Shown here: piece after piece, positions 23,722-36,771 of the stretch
Position numbering within the stretch: the first letter of the stretch is position 1
Layout: every line of letters begins with the position of its first letter
From: Auanema rhodensis
Taxonomy: Eukaryota > Nematoda > Chromadorea > Rhabditida > Rhabditidae
Reading direction: 5' to 3'
DNA: 64,000 nucleotides
Assembly (NCBI GenBank): GCA_964057225.1
Contig: OZ059895.1
Span: forward strand, 18,195,688-18,259,687
Position numbers and translations under genes: made by a program
The notes under the pieces: model-generated
What the model was told of the DNA's origin: nothing
The model's input: the letters and a program-made list of their open reading frames with translations, nothing else
The model's database searches: none

Positions 23722-25872
23722 CTAAAAGCGTGGAATGCCATCCTGTTCAGCAAGAGCAGCTCTCTTCAAATTCTCAATGATTGTTGTCTGATCTACATAT
23801 TCAAAGACATTAGGCGCTGAAAACAGAATTCCCATTGTGCCAGTAGCTGTTACTGAAATCATAATTATGTATAAAATATAATATTTGATATAAAAATAAT
23901 TTAACATTTAAAAATATATCATAAATTGCCTATTAAAATCTTATGTGCAGCTGTTCCCGTGAAAAATACACAAAGAGCAAAATAAGTTTATCTTCTTTTT
24001 TAAATGAAATTTTTTTTCTGTTTTTATCGAAAATCAGTGGAAAACTTTTAGACGATATGGCTGAAGTTTTCAAATGGAAATCATGAAAAAAATATTTTGC
24101 ACTTATTTTCGAGAGTTTTCTTCTAATATTTTGAACAGCATATATTTCTATTGCAATCTAAGAAGCTTTTATATTTTTGACAAATATACTTACCGGCAAA
24201 GAAAACATAAAGCAGAAGACGATCAACTACCATTGATACAAATTTCCATTCATCCCGTTGCTTAAATGTATGAAAAAATGGAAAATGTTATTTGGCTAAA
24301 CCAACTCTTTTATCGTTATTATCATGTGTTAGATGTTGAGTTATGTATTCAATAGCTTCGATTGCTTTTTTAGCATCATCCGATAAAGCTTCTTCTTTGT
24401 TTCCTGGCGTCATAACAATGGATTTTTTACAATCATCATTCTGCAACGATAGTAGGTAAAGTATATCGAATGTTTTGTCTGAAATCAAACTATAATATAC
24501 CGAATGACTGAGCTTCTTGTGAGGTTTACTATCTTCTAACTGAAAAAAACTATAATGTTGGAATCACTTCAAACACTACCTTTGTTTTGTCATCCTCAGG
24601 TCCGCGTACGTGAATTTGTGGCATCGTTTTATTCATGGATCCGTAACTTGATTTAAATGATGATGAAGCTTTGCATGTTCTATCACGTCTAAGGGAAATT
24701 GAACTGCCATCCGGTGATTGTGGACGTTTCATTACGAGAAGCAATGGCAAATACTGGTAAATATTTGATTAATGAATTCCTAAATAGTAACAAACCTTGA
24801 GAAAAACTGTTCGAACCCATGGCTGCATTGTATGCGTGGCAGGACCACGAAAATATAAATTTATTATAATTACAGTAACCTGTTAACAAAAAGAAAATTA
24901 TTTATGATATCAACAAAAAGACTGTGTAATACCATGATGGTGATCATGTTCATAACAAATGTAAGTAAAAGATATTTAGCCATCAAAGGAATAGTGGAAG
25001 AAGTTGGAGGTAAAATCTATAAGGGAACATGAAAATAAAAATGGAATTCTCGAATATGAAATTTCATACCACACCTTTGATACTAAAAGCAGAAAAACAA
25101 CAAGTGCTAATAAAATGCTTATAGCAAGTGTGATTTTCTCGCTAGCTTCACACGGTAAATAAAAAACGGACATTGACAAAAAAGCCATGAGTACGGTAGG
25201 CATTATGAGAATAACAGTATAGAATAATGTTTTTCTGAAAAGTACATACAATTACTGAGGAATCTGATAGACAAGAGGAATCTGATAGAAAATACCGCCT
25301 GATACGTATTTGATATGATATTTTAGACTTATTCTCGCGTAAATGTCCCGGAACTTCTAATACATCCCAAACACCACTAGGTGAGAAATCATTTAGCTCA
25401 GCCTACATCAGACGAGAAAACCAAGATAGTTAAAACAAATGTTTCAAAAATACCTGTCTTTTTCCCTCGAGATAATCTATTTTTACCTCATCAAAATTAA
25501 ATGTCCACGAACCAAATGTCAAACTACATACTTGTTCTTGAAGCCCCTGTTTCCAAAAGAATAAACTAAATTGAAAATGCAAACCATCAAACGGAAAAAA
25601 TTCCACATCAATAATACAGCTGCTTTTGTATACAGCTGGTGGAACCCACAACATTTCTCCGGTATGTTCCACTACTACGTTAGAATAGAAACTAACAAGA
25701 TAATTACCGTCCGCACTGAAAAAGAAACAAAAAAAATTAATAAGAATCCAATAATATCAAACTTGTTAAATAAAACTATATCAGGCAACCAAACCTTCTC
25801 AGGGGGAACTCGAATAGTTTTTATTCCTCCATATTCTCTTGGATCCCATTTCATTTGATAATCCGACCACCT
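23722..25872 (-). CDS. nicotinic acetylcholine receptor subunit, non-alpha levamisole type, 5' part missing
   Basis: A pentameric Cys-loop cation channel subunit of neuromuscular type. Twelve phase-consistent exons give the last 434 aa: 25872-25763, 25715-25585, 25536-25454, 25402-25296, 25234-25075, 25016-24933, 24879-24796, 24753-24580, 24539-24501, 24440-24306, 24260-24194, 23852-23722. The fragment opens at the conserved intron before [17 protein letters not shown]. It has loop [14 protein letters not shown] and a proper 13-residue Cys-loop from SSC to FPFDEQVC. No vicinal Cys-Cys pair precedes M1 ([13 protein letters not shown]), so it is non-alpha. M1 is about residues 145-171, M2 [20 protein letters not shown] about 178-200, M3 about 205-232 with [13 protein letters not shown], and M4 in [20 protein letters not shown] near the C-terminus. 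It resembles UNC-29, LEV-1 and ACR-2/3. The signal peptide and first 70-80 residues are absent: the tRNA array starts 54 bp upstream of the first exon seen. Confidence 0.92.
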
Positions 25873-25931
25873 CTGAACAATAATAAAAGCACATCAACAT
25901 TTAACAGAAAAAAATTGAAAAAAACAAAAAC

Positions 25932-25936
25932 AAAAA
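25932..25936 (-). terminator. Pol III terminator of the first tRNA-Ala copy
   Basis: A T5 run on the minus strand lies 7 nt after the discriminator base. The same 3' trailer (GAAATCC then TTTTT) recurs in the units; variants GAAATCATTTTT and GAAATCTTTTTT still end in at least five T. Confidence 0.75.
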
Positions 25937-25943
25937 GGATTTC

Positions 25944-26015
25944 TGGAGATATGGGGAATTGAACCCCAGCCCTCTCCCATGCTAAGGGAGCGCTCTACCA
26001 CTGAGCTATATCCCC
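25944..26015 (-). tRNA. tRNA-Ala (AGC), copy 1, reference sequence of the array
   Basis: Cloverleaf read on the minus strand: acceptor GGGGATA pairs with TATCTCC, giving the G3:U70 wobble that AlaRS recognises; discriminator A73. D-stem GCTC/GAGC with loop AGTGGTA, anticodon stem CTCCC/GGGAG with loop TTAGCAT (anticodon AGC, A34 expected to become inosine), variable loop AGGGC, and T-arm TGGGG-TTCAATT-CCCCA. Internal promoters are A box TAGCTCAGTGG and B box GGTTCAATTCC. There is no intron. Copy 1 is the one nearest the receptor gene. Confidence 0.97.
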
Positions 26016-27531
26016 ACACATGTACGTGTTTCAAGTTGTATATTCAAACCTTCAGTACCTCGAGACTATAAATGAAATATTGGAGGTGAAACCAAGTGCT
26101 GTCTACGTTCTTTCAAATAGAAATTAATAGAATACTTTCTGTATTATGACGCTTGAAGCATTTCCCAATGTCTTTATCTTCTACATTTTCAAAACAAAAA
26201 GGATTTCTGGAGATATGGGGAATTGAACCCCAGCCCTCTCCCATGCTAAGGGAGCGCTCTACCACTGAGCTATATCCCCACACATGTACGTGTTTCAAGT
26301 TGTATAATCAAACCTTCAGTACCTCGAGACTATAAATGAAATATTGGAGGTGAAACCAAGTGCTGTCTACGTTGTTTCAAATAGAAATTAATAGAATACT
26401 TTCTGTATTATGACGCTTGAAGCATTTCCCAATGTCTTTATCTTCTACATTTTCAAAACAAAAAGGATTTCTGGAGATATGGGGAATTGAACCCCAGCCC
26501 TCTCCCATGCTAAGGGAGCGCTCTACCACTGAGCTATATCCCCCCACACATGTACGTGTTTCAAGTTGTTTATTCAAACCTTCAGTACCTCGAGACTATA
26601 AATGAAATATTGGAGGTGAAACCAAGTGCTGTCTACGTTGTTTCAAATAGAAATTAATAGAATACTTTCTGTATTATGACGCTTGAAGCATTTCCCAATG
26701 TCTTTATCTTCTACATTTTCAAAACAAAAAGGATTTCTGGAGATATGGGGAATTGAACCCCAGCCCTCTCCCATGCTAAGGGAGCGCTCTACCACTGAGC
26801 TATATCCCCACACATGTACGTGTTTCAAGTTGTATAATCAAACCTTCAGTACCTCGAGACTATAAATGAAATATTGGAGGTGAAACCAAGTGCTGTCTAC
26901 GTTGTTTCAAATAGAAATTAATAGAATACTTTCTGTATTATGACGCTTGAAGCATTTCCCAATGTCATTATCTTCTACATTTTCAAAACAAAAAGGATTT
27001 CTGGAGATATGGGGAATTGAACCCCAGCCCTCTCCCATGCTAAGGGAGCGCTCTACCACTGAGCTATATCCCCACACATGTACGTGTTTCAAGTTGTATA
27101 ATCAAACCTTCAGTACCTCGAGACTATAAATGAAATATTGGAGGTGAAACCAAGTGCTGTCTACGTTCTTTCAAATAGAAATTAATAGAATACTTTCTGT
27201 ATTATGACGCTTGAAGCATTTCCCAATGTCTTTATCCTCTACATTTTCAAAACAAAAAGGATTTCTGGAGATATGGGGAATTGAACCCCAGCCCTCTCCC
27301 ATGCTAAGGGAGCGCTCTACCACTGAGCTATATCCCCCCACACATGTACGTGTTTCAAGTTGTTTATTCAAACCTTCAGTACCTCGAGACTATAAATGAA
27401 ATATTGGAGGTGAAACCAAGTGCTGTCTACGTTGTTTCAAATAGAAATTAATAGAATACTTTCTGTATTATGACGCTTGAAGCATTTCCCAATGTCATTA
27501 TCTTCTACATTTTCAAAACAAAAAGGATTTC

Positions 27532-27603
27532 TGGAGATATGGGGAATTGAACCCCAGCCCTCTCCCATGCTAAGGGAGCGCTCTACCACTGAGCTATATT
27601 CCC
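27532..27603 (-). tRNA. tRNA-Ala (AGC), copy 7, acceptor variant G4A
   Basis: The 5' end reads GGGAATA, creating an A4-C69 mismatch next to the identity pair. Folding and processing may be weakened. Confidence 0.85.
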
Positions 27604-29379
27604 ACACATGTACGTGTTTCAAGTTCTTTATTCAAACCTACAGTACCTCGAGCCTATAAATGAAATATTGGAGGTGAAACCAAGTGCTGTCTACGTTGTT
27701 TCAAATAGAAATTAATAGAATACTTTCTGTATTATGACGCTTGAAGCATTTTCCAATGTCATTATCTTCTACATTTTCAAAACAAAAAGGATTTCTGGAG
27801 ATATGGGGAATTGAACCCCAGCCCTCTCCCATGCTAAGGGAGCGCTCTACCACTGAGCTATATCCCCACACATGTAAGTGTTTCAAGTTCTTTATTCAAA
27901 CCTTCAGTACTTCGAGACTATAAATGAAATATTGGAGGTGAAACCAAGTGCTGTCTACGTTGTTTCAAATAGAAATTAATAGAATACTCTCTGTATTATG
28001 ACGCTTGAAGCATTTTCCAATGTCATTATCTTCTACATTTTCAAAACAAAAAGGATTTCTGGAGATATGGGGAATTGAACCCCAGCCCTCTCCCATGCTA
28101 AGGGAGCGCTCTACCACTGAGCTATATCCCCACACATGTACGTGTTTCAAGTTGTTTATTCAAACCTTCAGTACTTCGAGACTATAAATGAAATATTGGA
28201 GGTGAAACCAAGTGCTGTCTACGTTGTTTCAAATAGAAATTAATAGAATACTCTCTGTATTATGACGCTTGAAGCATTTTCCAATGTCATTATCTTCTAC
28301 ATTTTCAAAACAAAAAGGATTTCTGGAGATATGGGGAATTGAACCCCAGCCCTCTCCCATGCTAAGGGAGCGCTCTACCACTGAGCTATATCCCCACACA
28401 TGTACGTGTTTCAAGTTCTTTATTCAAACCTACAGTACCTCGAGACTATAAATGAAATATTGGAGGTGAAAACAAGTGCTGTCTACGTTGTTTCAAATAG
28501 AAATTAATAGAATACTTTCTGTATTATGACGCTTGAAGCATTTCCCAATGTCATTATCTTCTACATTTTCAAAACAAAAAGGATTTCTGGAGATATGGGG
28601 AATTGAACCCCAGCCCTCTCCCATGCTAAGGGAGCGCTCTACCACTGAGCTATATCCCCACACATGTACGTGTTTCAAGTTCTTTATTCAAACCTACAGT
28701 ACCTCGAGCCTATAAATGAAATATTGGAGGTGAAACCAAGTGCTGTCTACGTTGTTTCAAATAGAAATTAATAGAATACTTTCTGTATTATGACGCTTGA
28801 AGCATTTCTTAATGGTATTATCTTCTACATTTTCAAAACAAAAAGGATTTCTGGAGATATGGGGAATTGAACCCCAGCCCTCTCCCATGCTAAGGGAGCG
28901 CTCTACCACTGAGCTATATCCCCACACATGTAAGTGTTTCAAGTTCTTTATTCAAACCTTCAGTACTTCGAGACTATAAATGAAATATTGGAGGTGAAAC
29001 CAAGTGCTGTCTACGTTGTTTCAAATAGAAATTAATAGAATACTTTCTGTATTATGACGCTTGAAGCATTTCTTAATGTCATTATCTTCTACATTTTCAA
29101 AACAAAAAGGATTTCTGGAGATATGGGGAATTGAACCCCAGCCCTCTCCCATGCTAAGGGAGCGCTCTACCACTGAGCTATATCCCCACACATATACGTG
29201 TTTCAAGTTCTTTATTCAAACCTACAGTACCTCGAGACTATAAATGAAATATTGGAGGTGAAACCAAGTGCTGTCTACGTTGTTTCAAATAGAAATTAAT
29301 AGAATACTTTCTGTATTATGACTCTTGAAGCATTTCCCAATGTCATTATCTTCTACATTTTCAAAACAAAAAGGATTTC

Positions 29380-29451
29380 TGGAGATATGGGGAATTGAAC
29401 CCCAGCCCTCTTCCATGCTAAGGGAGCGCTCTACTACTGAGCTATATCTCC
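29380..29451 (-). tRNA. tRNA-Ala-like copy 14 lacking the G3:U70 identity pair
   Basis: The 5' end reads GGAGATA, so position 3 is A and pairs with U70 as a normal A:U. The copy also has G18A in the D-loop and a C29-A41 mismatch (GGAAG). It is the most degenerate copy I found and probably a pseudo-tRNA, or not an AlaRS substrate. Confidence 0.8.
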
Positions 29452-29643
29452 ACACATGTACGTGTTTCAAGTTCTTTATTCAAACCTACAGTACCTCGAG
29501 ACTATAAATGAAATATTGGAGGTGAAACCAAGTGCTGTCTACGTTGTTTCAAATAGAAATTAATAGAATACTCTCTGTATTATGACGCTTGAAGCATTTT
29601 CCAATGTCATTATCTTCTACATTTTCAAAACAAAAAGGATTTC

Positions 29644-29715
29644 TGGAGATATGGGGAATTGAACCCCAGCCCTCTCCCATGCTAAGGGAGCGCTCTACTA
29701 CTGAGCTATATCCCC
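29644..29715 (-). tRNA. tRNA-Ala (AGC), copy 15, G18A variant
   Basis: D-loop AGTAGTA replaces AGTGGTA, removing G18, which normally contacts position 55 and is also part of the A box. The same change occurs in copies starting 31228, 32020, 32284, 32548, 32812, 33076, 33340, 34660 and 35980, and in 29380. Confidence 0.85.
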
Positions 29716-30435
29716 ACACATATACGTGTTTCAAGTTCTTTATTCACACCTACAGTACCTCGAGACTATAAATGAAATATTGGAGGTGAAACCAAGTGCT
29801 GTCTACGTTGTTTCAAATAGAAATTAATAGAATACTTTCTGTATATTGACTCTTGAAGCATATCTTAATGTCATTATCTTCTACATTTTCAAAACAAAAA
29901 GGATTTCTGGAGATATGGGGAATTGAACCCCAGCCCTCTCCCATGCTAAGGGAGCGCTCTACCACTGAGCTATATCCCCACACATGTACGTGTTTCAAGT
30001 TGTTTATTCAAACCTACAGTACCTCGAGACTATAAATGAAATATTGGAGGTGAAACCAAGTGCTGTCTACGTTGTTTCAAATAGAAATTAATAGAATACT
30101 TTCTGTATATTGACTCTTGAAGCATATCTTAATGTGATTATCTTCTACATTTTCAAAACAAAAAGGATTTCTGGAGATATGGGGAATTGAACCCCAGCCC
30201 TCTCCCATGCTAAGGGAGCGCTCTACCACTGAGCTATATCCCCACACATGTACGTGTTTTAAGTTGTTTATTCAAACCTTCAGTACCTCTAGACTATAAA
30301 TGAAATATTGGAGGTGAAACCAAGTACTGTCTACGTTGTTTCAAATAGAAATCAATAGAATACTTTCTGTATTATGACGCTTGAAGCATTTCCCAATGTC
30401 ATTATCTTCTACATTTTCAAAACAAAAAGGATTTC

Positions 30436-30507
30436 TGGAGATATGGGGAATTGAACCCCAGCCCTCTCCCATGCTAAGGGAGCGCTCTACCACTGGGCTA
30501 TATCCCC
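30436..30507 (-). tRNA. tRNA-Ala (AGC), copy 18, D-stem variant
   Basis: D-stem 5' strand reads GCCC instead of GCTC, giving a C-A mismatch with GAGC and altering the A box. Confidence 0.82.
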
Positions 30508-31227
30508 ACACATGTACGTGTTTCAAGTTCTTTATTCACACCTACAGTACCTCGAGACTATAAATGAAATATTGGAGGTGAAACCAAGTGCTGTCTACGT
30601 TGTTTCAAATAGAAATTAATAGAATACTTTCTGTATTATGACTCTTTAAGCATTTCTTAATGTCATTATCTTCTACATTTTCAAAACAAAAAGGATTTCT
30701 GGAGATATGGGGAATTGAACCCCAGCCCTCTCCCATGCTAAGGGAGCGCTCTACCACTGAGCTATATCCCCACACATATACGTGTTTCAAGTTCTTTATT
30801 CACACCTACAGTACCTCGAGACTATAAATGAAATATTGGAGGTGAAACCAAGTGCTGTCTACGTTGTTTTAAATAGAAATTAATAGAATACTTTCTGTAT
30901 TATGACTCTTGAAGCATTTCTTAATGTCATCATCTTCTACATTTTCAAAACAAAAAGGATTTCTGGAGATATGGGGAATTGAACCCCAGCCCTCTCCCAT
31001 GCTAAGGGAGCGCTCTACCACTGAGCTATATCCCCACACATGTACGTGTTTCAAGTTCTTTATTCAAACCTACAGTACCTCGAGACTATAAATGAAATAT
31101 TGGAGGTGAAACCAAGTGCTGTCTACGTTGTTTCAAATAGAAATTAATAGAATACTTCCTGTATTATGACGCTTGAAGCATTTCTTAATGTCATTATCTT
31201 CTACATTTTCAAAACAAAAAGGATTTC

Positions 31228-31299
31228 TGGAGATATGGGGAATTGAACCCCAGCCCTCTCCCATGCTAAGGGAGCGCTCTACTACTGAGCTATATCCCC
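31228..31299 (-). tRNA. tRNA-Ala (AGC), copy 21, G18A variant
   Basis: Carries AGTAGTA in the D-loop; otherwise as copy 1. Confidence 0.85.
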
Positions 31300-32019
31300 A
31301 CACATATACTTGTTTCAAGTTCTTTATTCACACCTACAGTACCTCGAGACTATAAATGAAATATTGGAGGTGAAACCAAGTGCTGTCTACGTTGTTTTAA
31401 ATAGAAATTAATAGAATACTTTCTGTATTATGACTCTTGAAGCATTTCTTAATGTCATCATCTTCTACATTTTCAAAACAAAAAGGATTTCTGGAGATAT
31501 GGGGAATTGAACCCCAGCCCTCTCCCATGCTAAGGGAGCGCTCTACCACTGAGCTATATCCCCACACATGTACGTGTTTCAAGTTCTTTATTCACACCTA
31601 CAGTACCTCGAGACTATAAATGAAATATTGGAGGTGAAACCAAGTGCTGTCTACGTTGTTTCAAATAGAAATTAATAGAATACTTTCTGTATATTGACTC
31701 TTGAAGCATATCTTAATGTCATTATCTTCTACATTTTCAAAACAAAAAGGATTTCTGGAGATATGGGGAATTGAACCCCAGCCCTCTCCCATGCTAAGGG
31801 AGCGCTCTACCACTGAGCTATATCCCCACACATGTACGTGTTTCAAGTTCTTTATTCAAACCTACAGTACCTCGAGACTATAAATGAAATATTGGAGGTG
31901 AAACCAAGTGCTGTCTACGTTGTTTCAAATAGAAATTAATAGAATACTTCCTGTATTATGACGCTTGAAGCATTTCTTAATGTCATTATCTTCTACATTT
32001 TCAAAACAAAAAGGATTTC

Positions 32020-32091
32020 TGGAGATATGGGGAATTGAACCCCAGCCCTCTCCCATGCTAAGGGAGCGCTCTACTACTGAGCTATATCCCC
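32020..32091 (-). tRNA. tRNA-Ala (AGC), copy 24, G18A variant
   Basis: G18A in the D-loop; first of six consecutive copies with this change (32,020 to 33,340). Confidence 0.85.
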
Positions 32092-32188
32092 ACACATATA
32101 CGTGTTTCATGTTCTTTATTCACACCTACAGTACCTCGAGACTATAAATGAAATATTGGAGGTGAAACCAAGTGCTGTCTACGTTGTT

Positions 32189-33995
32189 TCAAATAGAAAT
32201 TAATAGAATACTTTCTGTATATTGACTCTTGAAGCATATCTTAATGTCATTATCTTCTACATTTTCAAAACAAAAAGGATTTCTGGAGATATGGGGAATT
32301 GAACCCCAGCCCTCTCCCATGCTAAGGGAGCGCTCTACTACTGAGCTATATCCCCACACATATACGTGTTTCAAGTTCTTTATTCACACCTACAGTACCT
32401 CGAGACTATAAATGAAATATTGGAGGTGAAACCAAGTGCTGTCTACGTTGTTTCAAATAGAAATTAATAGAATACTTTCTGTATATTGACTCTTGAAGCA
32501 TATCTTAATGTCATTATCTTCTACATTTTCAAAACAAAAAGGATTTCTGGAGATATGGGGAATTGAACCCCAGCCCTCTCCCATGCTAAGGGAGCGCTCT
32601 ACTACTGAGCTATATCCCCACACATATACGTGTTTCAAGTTCTTTATTCACACCTACAGTACCTCGAGACTATAAATGAAATATTGGAGGTGAAACCAAG
32701 TGCTGTCTACGTTGTTTCAAATAGAAATTAATAGAATACTTTCTGTATATTGACTCTTGAAGCATATCTTAATGTCATTATCTTCTACATTTTCAAAACA
32801 AAAAGGATTTCTGGAGATATGGGGAATTGAACCCCAGCCCTCTCCCATGCTAAGGGAGCGCTCTACTACTGAGCTATATCCCCACACATATACGTGTTTC
32901 AAGTTCTTTATTCACACCTACAGTACCTCGAGACTATAAATGAAATATTGGAGGTGAAACCAAGTGCTGTCTACGTTGTTTCAAATAGAAATTAATAGAA
33001 TACTTTCTGTATATTGACTCTTGAAGCATATCTTAATGTCATTATCTTCTACATTTTCAAAACAAAAAGGATTTCTGGAGATATGGGGAATTGAACCCCA
33101 GCCCTCTCCCATGCTAAGGGAGCGCTCTACTACTGAGCTATATCCCCACACATATACGTGTTTCAAGTTCTTTATTCACACCTACAGTACCTCGAGACTA
33201 TAAATGAAATATTGGAGGTGAAACCAAGTGCTGTCTACGTTGTTTCAAATAGAAATTAATAGAATACTTTCTGTATATTGACTCTTGAAGCATATCTTAA
33301 TGTCATTATCTTCTACATTTTCAAAACAAAAAGGATTTCTGGAGATATGGGGAATTGAACCCCAGCCCTCTCCCATGCTAAGGGAGCGCTCTACTACTGA
33401 GCTATATCCCCACACATATACGTGTTTCAAGTTCTTTATTCACACCTACAGTACCTCGAGACTATAAATGAAATATTGGAGGTGAAACCAAGTGCTGTCT
33501 ACGTTGTTTCAAATAGAAATTAATAGAATACTTTCTGTATATTGACTCTTGAAGCATATCTTAATGTCATTATCTTCTACATTTTCAAAACAAAAAGGAT
33601 TTCTGGAGATATGGGGAATTGAACCCCAGCCCTCTCCCATGCTAAGGGAGCGCTCTACCACTGAGCTATATCCCCACACATATACGTGTTTCAAGTTCTT
33701 TATTCACACCTACAGTACCTCGAGACTATAAATGAAATATTGGAGGTGAAACCAAGTGCTGTCTACGTTGTTTTAAATAGAAATTAATAGAATACTTTCT
33801 GTATATTGACTCTTGAAGCATATCTTAATGTCATTATCTTCTACATTTTCAAAACAAAAAGGATTTCTGGAGATATGGGGAATTGAACCCCAGCCCTCTC
33901 CCATGCTAAGGGAGCGCTCTACCACTGAGCTATATCCCCACACATATACGTGTTTCAAGTTCTTTATTCACACCTACAGTACCTCGAGACTATAA
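32189..33995 (-). repeat. run of seven almost identical array units
   Basis: Seven successive units share TATATTGACTC, AGCATATCTTAATG and ATACGTG spacer variants and differ by only a few bases. The flanking three-unit block at about 31,397-32,188 recurs at 34,037-34,828, so the run looks inserted or expanded between two copies of that block. Confidence 0.7.
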
Positions 33996-34659
33996 ATGAA
34001 ATATTGGAGGTGAAACCAAGTGCTGTCTACGTTGTTTCAAATAGAAATTAATAGAATACTTTCTGTATTATGACTCTTGAAGCATTTCTTAATGTCATCA
34101 TCTTCTACATTTTCAAAACAAAAAGGATTTCTGGAGATATGGGGAATTGAACCCCAGCCCTCTCCCATGCTAAGGGAGCGCTCTACCACTGAGCTATATC
34201 CCCACACATGTACGTGTTTCAAGTTCTTTATTCACACCTACAGTACCTCGAGACTATAAATGAAATATTGGAGGTGAAACCAAGTGCTGTCTACGTTGTT
34301 TCAAATAGAAATTAATAGAATACTTTCTGTATATTGACTCTTGAAGCATATCTTAATGTCATTATCTTCTACATTTTCAAAACAAAAAGGATTTCTGGAG
34401 ATATGGGGAATTGAACCCCAGCCCTCTCCCATGCTAAGGGAGCGCTCTACCACTGAGCTATATCCCCACACATGTACGTGTTTCAAGTTCTTTATTCAAA
34501 CCTACAGTACCTCGAGACTATAAATGAAATATTGGAGGTGAAACCAAGTGCTGTCTACGTTGTTTCAAATAGAAATTAATAGAATACTTCCTGTATTATG
34601 ACGCTTGAAGCATTTCTTAATGTCATTATCTTCTACATTTTCAAAACAAAAAGGATTTC

Positions 34660-34731
34660 TGGAGATATGGGGAATTGAACCCCAGCCCTCTCCCATGCTA
34701 AGGGAGCGCTCTACTACTGAGCTATATCCCC
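34660..34731 (-). tRNA. tRNA-Ala (AGC), copy 34, G18A variant
   Basis: G18A again, in a unit that matches the unit of copy 24 (offset 2,640 bp), showing block duplication. Confidence 0.85.
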
Positions 34732-35979
34732 ACACATATACGTGTTTCATGTTCTTTATTCACACCTACAGTACCTCGAGACTATAAATGAAATATTGGA
34801 GGTGAAACCAAGTGCTGTCTACGTTGTTTCAAATAGAAATTAATAGAATACTTTCTGTATATTGACTCTTGAAGCATATCTTAATGTCATTATCTTCTAC
34901 ATTTTCAAAACAAAAAGGATTTCTGGAGATATGGGGAATTGAACCCCAGCCCTCTCCCATGCTAAGGGAGCGCTCTACCACTGAGCTATATCCCCACACA
35001 TGTACGTGTTTCAAGTTCTTTATTCAAACCTACAGTACCTCGAGACTATAAATGAAATATTGGAGGTGAAACCAAGTGCTGTCTACGTTGTTTCAGATAG
35101 AAATTAATAGAATACTTTCTGTATTATGACTCTTGAAGCATTTCTTAATGTCATTATCTTCTACATTTTCAAAACAAAAAGGATTTCTGGAGATATGGGG
35201 AATTGAACCCCAGCCCTCTCCCATGCTAAGGGAGCGCTCTACCACTGAGCTATATCCCCACACATGTACGTGTTTCAAGTTCTTTATTCAAACCTACAGT
35301 ACCTCGAGACTATAAATGAAATATTGGAGGTGAAACCAAGTGCTGTCTACGTTGTTTCAAATAGAAATTAATAGAATACTTTCTGTATTATGACGCTTGA
35401 AGCATTTCTTAATGTCATTATCTTCTACATTTTCAAAACAAAAAGGATTTCTGGAGATATGGGGAATTGAACCCCAGCCCTCTCCCATGCTAAGGGAGCG
35501 CTCTACCACTGAGCTATATCCCCACACATGTACGTGTTTCAAGTTCTTTATTCAAACCTACAGTACCTCGAGACTATAAATGAAATATTGGAGGTGAAAC
35601 CAAGTGCTGTCTACGTTGTTTCAAATAGAAATTAATAGAATACTTTCTGTATTATGACGCTTGAAGCACTTCTTAATGTCATTATCTTCTACATTTTCAA
35701 AACAAAAAGGATTTCTGGAGATATGGGGAATTGAACCCCAGCCCTCTCCCATGCTAAGGGAGCGCTCTACCACTGAGCTATATCCCCACACATGTACGTG
35801 TTTCAAGTTCTTTATTCAAACCTACAGTACCTCGAGACTATAAATGAAATATTGGAGGTGAAACCAAGTGCTGTCTACGTTGTTTCAAATAGAAATTAAT
35901 AGAATACTTCCTGTATTATGACGCTTGAAGCATTTCTTAATGTCATTATCTTCTACATTTTCAAAACAAAAAGGATTTC

Positions 35980-36051
35980 TGGAGATATGGGGAATTGAAC
36001 CCCAGCCCTCTCCCATGCTAAGGGAGCGCTCTACTACTGAGCTATATCCCC
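35980..36051 (-). tRNA. tRNA-Ala (AGC), copy 39, last G18A variant
   Basis: Right-most member of the G18A cluster; the spacer also has a unique A in ACTAAAAATG. Confidence 0.85.
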
Positions 36052-36771
36052 ACACATGTACGTGTCTCAAGTTCTTTATTCAAACCTACAGTACCTCGAG
36101 ACTAAAAATGAAATATTGGAGATGAAACCAAGTGCTGTCTACGTTGTTTTAAATAGAAATTAATAGAATACTTTCTGTATTATGACGCTTGAAGCATTTC
36201 CCAATGTCATTATCTTCTACATTTTCAAAACAAAAAGGATTTCTGGAGATATGGGGAATTGAACCCCAGCCCTCTCCCATGCTAAGGGAGCGCTCTACCA
36301 CTGAGCTATATCCCCACACATATACGTGTTTCAAGTTCTTTATTCACACCTACAGTACCTCGAGACTATAAATGAAATATTGGAGGTGAAACCAAGTGCT
36401 GTCTACGTTGTTTTAAATAGAAATTAATAGAATACTTTCTGTATTATGACTCTTGAAGCATTTCTTAATGTCATCATCTTCTACATTTTCAAAACAAAAA
36501 GGATTTCTGGAGATATGGGGAATTGAACCCCAGCCCTCTCCCATGCTAAGGGAGCGCTCTACCACTGAGCTATATCCCCACACATGTACGTGTTTCAAGT
36601 TCTTTATTCACACCTACAGTACCTCGAGACTATAAATGAAATATTGGAGGTGAAACCAAGTGCTGTCTACGTTGTTTCAAATAGAAATTAATAGAATACT
36701 TTCTGTATTATGACGCTTGAAGCATTTCCCAATGTCATTATCTTCTACATTTTCAAAACAAAAAGGATTTC

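Noticed and set aside
23414-23725. 103-codon plus ORF overlapping the receptor 3' end
   Set aside because: Starts at a non-ATG codon, has no splice or family support, and overlaps a well-supported gene on the other strand.
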